A stretch of DNA of 64,000 nt from JACQQW01 sp964520655 (GTDB lineage: Bacteria > Omnitrophota > Gorgyraeia > Zapsychrales > Fredricksoniimonadaceae), in the NCBI GenBank assembly GCA_964520655.1, contig CAZFNI010000011.1, positions 1 to 64,000 of the forward strand. Reading direction: 5' to 3'. A program made the position numbers and the translations under genes. This document shows, one piece after another, positions 62,447 through 64,000 of the stretch. The stretch's first letter is position 1, and every line of letters starts with the position of its first letter. A model generated the notes under the pieces. It did not search any database, had not been told where the DNA came from, and worked only from the letters and a program-made list of their open reading frames with translations.

Positions 62447-64000
62447 TGGAAACAACACGAGAGCGCATTCTAAAAGCGATCAAGGTGCTGCCCAATATCG
62501 ACCATGGGGCGCTGGACAGTGTTTTTTTATCCAAGGACGACCGCAAGGTGGGGTTGATCCGTAAATTGCTTGATCAAAAGATCGTGCCGGAGCAGGAACT
62601 TCTGGTCATTTTGGTCAGGGAATTGAAGATCCCGGCCATCGATCTGACTAAATACCGTATTGATGAAAAACTGAAAAGCATTCTTTCGGAGAAAGTGGCG
62701 CGGCAGTACGAAGTTGTTCCTATATCTTGTTTTGCGAATATCCTCACGGTGGCGGTTTCTGACCCGCTGAATGTGTTCTGCATCGACGATCTTTCGAACA
62801 TCACTCAGAAGGAAGTGGACATCATCATCGCCACACCGACCCAGATCAAGAACGCCCTGGAAACGTATTATGCCACAGCCTCGGCGACCATTGCCAATGC
62901 GGCGGAGAATCTGGAAGCCTCTAATATTGAAATGTCCCCGGAGGAGGGGGTACAGGAGGTCAATAATTCATTAGCAGATGAGGCTCCAGTTATCCGGATG
63001 GTCAATCTGGTGATCAAGCAGGCCTTGCGTCAGCGGGCGTCGGATATCCATATGGAGCCGACCGAGACCGGCATGCGTGTCCGTTACCGTATCGACGGTA
63101 TTTTACAGGATATTCTGACGATCCCCAGAGAGAACCAGAACGCCGTCATTGTGCGGATCAAGATCATTTCGAAGCTTGACATCACCAGTGTTCAGGTGCC
63201 GCAGGACGGTCGTTTTAAGATGCGTTTAAGCGGCCAGGAGATCGATTTCCGTGTGTCTTTGCTTCCGACGACATTTGGGCAGAAGGTCGTGCTGCGGGTC
63301 CTGGACAAAGCAAACCTTTCGGTCGGGTTGAATAAGCTGGGTTTCTCCAAGGCGTCCATGGAATTATTGGAAGACGGCATGAAAAAACCATTCGGCATGA
63401 TCTTAGTCACCGGTCCGACCGGAAGCGGCAAATCGACGACGCTCTATTCAATGATCAATAAGCTTAATACGGTGGACCGCAACATTGTGACCATTGAGGA
63501 CCCGGTGGAATATCTGGTGGAAGGATTGACCCAGATCGAGACAAAATCTGATATCGGTTTGACGTTTTCGTCAGGATTAAAGGCAGTGCTGCGTCAGTCC
63601 CCGGACATTGTCATGGTTGGTGAGATCCGCGACGGTGAGACGGCCGATATTTCGATCAAAGCGGCCTTGACCGGGCAATTGGTATTATCAACCCTGCATA
63701 CCAATGATGCCGCGGGAGCTGTCAATCGCCTGGTGGACATGGGACTTGAACCTTTTCTGGTGGCGTCAAGCGTGGTCCTGGTGTGTGCCCAACGCTTGTG
63801 CCGCAAGATATGTCCGTTCTGCAAGCATAAAGTCCAGATGCCGGATGCCGCATTTGCCAAGATCAAAGATAAGGTCAAGGTGGACCTGGTCTTTTACCAG
63901 GGGAAAGGGTGCGATCGCTGCCGTCATACGGGATATCTGGGCCGTTTGGGGGTCACCGAAGTCCTGCAGATCGACGATCATGTCAAGGATCTGATCATTC
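62446..64000 (+). CDS. Second PilB/GspE-type ATPase (partial, cut by right edge)
   Basis: At least 518 residues, running off the window with no stop. It begins METTRERILKAIKVLPN, has an MshEN domain (about residues 30-140), then Walker A GPTGSGKSTTLYS, VTIEDPVEYLVEG, Walker B LRQSPDIVMVGEIRD, LTGQLVLSTLHTNDAAG and CPFC/CDRC zinc cysteines. TGATG coupling joins it to the first ATPase. Similar order but clear divergence suggests an old duplication with a distinct role, such as a second pilus or secretion motor. Confidence 0.93.
   Translation, partial: METTRERILKAIKVLPNIDHGALDSVFLSKDDRKVGLIRKLLDQKIVPEQELLVILVRELKIPAIDLTKYRIDEKLKSILSEKVARQYEVVPISCFANILTVAVSDPLNVFCIDDLSNITQKEVDIIIATPTQIKNALETYYATASATIANAAENLEASNIEMSPEEGVQEVNNSLADEAPVIRMVNLVIKQALRQRASDIHMEPTETGMRVRYRIDGILQDILTIPRENQNAVIVRIKIISKLDITSVQVPQDGRFKMRLSGQEIDFRVSLLPTTFGQKVVLRVLDKANLSVGLNKLGFSKASMELLEDGMKKPFGMILVTGPTGSGKSTTLYSMINKLNTVDRNIVTIEDPVEYLVEGLTQIETKSDIGLTFSSGLKAVLRQSPDIVMVGEIRDGETADISIKAALTGQLVLSTLHTNDAAGAVNRLVDMGLEPFLVASSVVLVCAQRLCRKICPFCKHKVQMPDAAFAKIKDKVKVDLVFYQGKGCDRCRHTGYLGRLGVTEVLQIDDHVKDLII

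Overview
The window is a gene-dense bacterial chromosome fragment from a draft assembly: a run of ten Ns sits inside one gene, and one gene is cut at each edge. The best guess for the source is the candidate phylum Omnitrophota (OP3). This rests mainly on two very large proteins that share an N-terminal helical module and a C-terminal tail starting PGGIDLN/LGGIDLN, an architecture I associate with that lineage. The MshEN/PilB ATPases, RodA, an outer-membrane efflux factor and exported redox proteins fit a diderm bacterium. The phylum call is an inference from memory, not from a search.

Layout. 1-7844: a giant multidomain ORF with its 5' end off the window (at least 2613 residues; kinase-like, B12-binding/radical SAM, nucleoside-phosphorylase-like, nucleotidyltransferase, Nudix-like and second kinase-like segments). 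7904-8303: tRNA-Val(CAC), tRNA-Ile2(CAT), then a 205-bp hairpin-rich insert ending in a second copy of the tRNA-Ile2 3' end. 8304-9736: zinc-ribbon coiled-coil protein, RNase HI, and RNase P RNA overlapping the 3' end of the RNase HI gene. 9786-13431: yebC, ruvC, ruvA, scpB, pheA. 13444-21449: a consensus promoter, then hisC, aroF, tyrA, cmk, lepA, lepB, a zinc-ribbon lipoprotein, pgsA, plsY and a DUF6941 gene. 21604-26336: a small unknown gene, a fused ABC exporter, and a minus-strand PEGA protein/GT2 pair. 26445-36164: a MarR-controlled efflux operon (outer-membrane factor, HlyD lipoprotein, ABC ATPase and permease) running into a lipid-modification cluster (DUF1475, DUF1295, two CFA-synthase-like methyltransferases, FAD oxidoreductase, DUF1365). 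36215-40672: Cys/Gly-rich membrane peptide, CDF metal exporter, SlyD-type PPIase, GT39-like membrane protein, SulP transporter. 40780-45240: ppx, ppk, ROK glucokinase. 45290-48757: the second large secreted protein. 48803-54974: glgB, winged-helix protein, GH57, malQ. 54977-59112: DsbA-like, MauE/DoxX-like, MEMO-AMMECR1 fusion, small exported protein, HTTM-DCC fusion. 59109-64000: rodA, MshEN-only protein, pilB, and a second GspE/PilB ATPase cut by the right edge.

How the genes work together. Aromatic amino acid synthesis (pheA, hisC, aroF, tyrA) is interleaved with housekeeping genes. Polyphosphate (ppk, ppx) and glycogen (glgB, GH57, malQ, ROK kinase) genes form a storage block around the second large protein. 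The Dsb/MauE/MEMO/HTTM-DCC block looks like an envelope thiol-redox module. Many genes overlap by 1-29 bases, so operons are tight.

The most interesting signals are the two modular giant proteins, the RNase HI/RNase P RNA overlap, the duplicated tRNA 3' end flanking a hairpin element, and a recurring promoter geometry in which the -10 box lies only about 5-7 bases before the ATG, which predicts leaderless mRNAs.
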